This document shows, piece by piece, positions 5,841 to 6,433 of a stretch of 6,433 nt of DNA. Under the pieces are notes generated by a model. It worked only from the letters and a program-made list of their open reading frames with translations, was not told the DNA's origin and searched no databases. Every line of letters starts with the position of its first letter. Position 1 is the stretch's first letter. Source of the stretch: Deltaproteobacteria bacterium. Lineage in GTDB: Bacteria > Desulfobacterota > DSM-4660 > Desulfatiglandales > Desulfatiglandaceae. The stretch spans positions 1-6,433 of the forward strand of contig QMLZ01000168.1 of NCBI GenBank assembly GCA_003646995.1, read 5' to 3'. A program made the position numbers and the translations under genes.

Positions 5841-6433
5841 TTGAAGAAGCTAATCGTTTTTGCCACACTGTTATTTTTTATTATTGGACCAATATTCTTA
5901 ACTAGCACCGCACAGGCAGGCAAAAAACTGAAGGCCGGGTTCATCTATGTCGGCCCCGTTGGAGACTATGGTTGGTCTCATGCCCATGAAATGGGAAGGC
6001 GTTATGCCATGAAGAACCTCCCATGACTGGATTCGGTCTACGTCGAATCGGTGAGCGAGGCTGACTGCGCTAGAATCATTGACAGACTGATTCAGGGCGA
6101 AAAATGCGATGTGATATTTACCACCAGTTTCGGTTACATGGACGCCACAATTGCCGCTGGCAAGAAATATCCCAACAAGTTTTTTATGCATTGCTCGGGG
6201 TTTAAGAGGGCCAAAAATGTTGGGACATATTTTGCTGAACTTTATCAGATGTATTACCTGAATGGTCTCATGGCAGGGGTCCTTACAAAGAACAACAAGG
6301 TCGGCTATGTGGGTGCTTTCCCCATACCTGAGGTCATTCGCCACATCGATGCCTATGCGCTTGGAGTAAAGGCTGTGAATCCCAAGGCCACTGTACATGT
6401 CCGCTGGCTGTTTGCCTGGTATGCTCCCGGTAA
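5841..6433 (+). pseudogene. BMP-family (PnrA/Med-like) periplasmic substrate-binding protein, interrupted by in-frame TGA; 3' end beyond window
   Basis: The first 61 codons encode a signal peptide (Lys2-Lys3, hydrophobic 4-20, probable cleavage TAQA/GKK at 26). The start of the mature BMP domain follows (KAGFIYVGPVGDYGWSHAHE). Codon 62 (6024-6026) is TGA. Beyond it the same frame stays open to the window edge for about 135 codons with unmistakable family sequence: VYVESVSEADCARIIDRLI, CDVIFTTSFGYMDATI, KNVGTYFAELYQMYYLNGLM, VGYVGAFPIPEVIRHIDAYA. As I recall relatives, they read LPW-V/L at this point, so TGG (Trp) to TGA is the simplest change. PF02608 proteins bind nucleosides or related solutes for ABC importers, and the transporter genes would be expected downstream. 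The intact promoter, ribosome site and remaining frame suggest a very recent lesion, a sequence error or recoding. If the TGA is an artefact, this is an ordinary CDS. No lipobox is present. Confidence 0.8.

Noticed and set aside
5898..6398. Minus-strand open frame of 166 codons opposite the BMP gene
   Set aside because: The plus strand shows strong BMP-family sequence throughout, and the minus-strand product resembles nothing recognisable.

Overview
The window looks like a piece of a Gram-negative, probably anaerobic bacterium of the Desulfobacterota (deltaproteobacterial) type. The Gram-negative call is firm, because an outer-membrane TolC-family factor and a periplasmic adaptor are encoded. 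The lineage is an inference from the split permease with its Cys-rich ArsR regulator, the BMP-type binding protein and the general codon style. No rRNA, tRNA or marker gene confirms it. Every complete gene is well formed; both genes at the window edges are incomplete, and both carry an anomaly.

Left part (1-3270, minus strand): a self-regulated multidrug-type efflux operon. A strong sigma70-like promoter (3243-3270) is followed by a 22-bp palindromic operator (3211-3232). Then come a TetR/AcrR repressor, a TolC-family outer-membrane factor and a periplasmic adaptor (membrane fusion protein). Both junctions are ATGA overlaps, so the three genes are translationally coupled. The inner-membrane pump would be expected beyond base 1. 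The adaptor frame has no stop in the window: its last 40 codons lie inside a hairpin-rich repeat (about 1-118).

Middle part (3423-5013, minus strand): a second operon, of metalloid or thiol-reactive type. An ArsR/SmtB repressor with a Cys-rich tail is followed by two small membrane proteins. Each of these is one half of an ArsP/PF03773-type permease, and the two halves are visibly related to each other. The arsR promoter has an 18-bp near-palindrome across its -10 region, as expected for autoregulation.

Right part (5103-6433, plus strand): a universal stress protein transcribed divergently from arsR, then a BMP-family (PnrA/Med-like) periplasmic binding protein with its own promoter, a strong Shine-Dalgarno sequence and a TTG start. 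The binding-protein frame is broken by one in-frame TGA at codon 62, where relatives as I recall them carry Trp. The frame then continues with clear family similarity to the window edge. This is a recent nonsense mutation, a recoding event or a sequence error.

I see no CRISPR array, tRNA, rRNA, transposase or phage gene. The non-coding stretches are all shorter than 300 bases (3179-3422, 4960-5196, 5686-5840). They hold the promoters, operators and small repeats listed below; no convincing intrinsic terminator was found.
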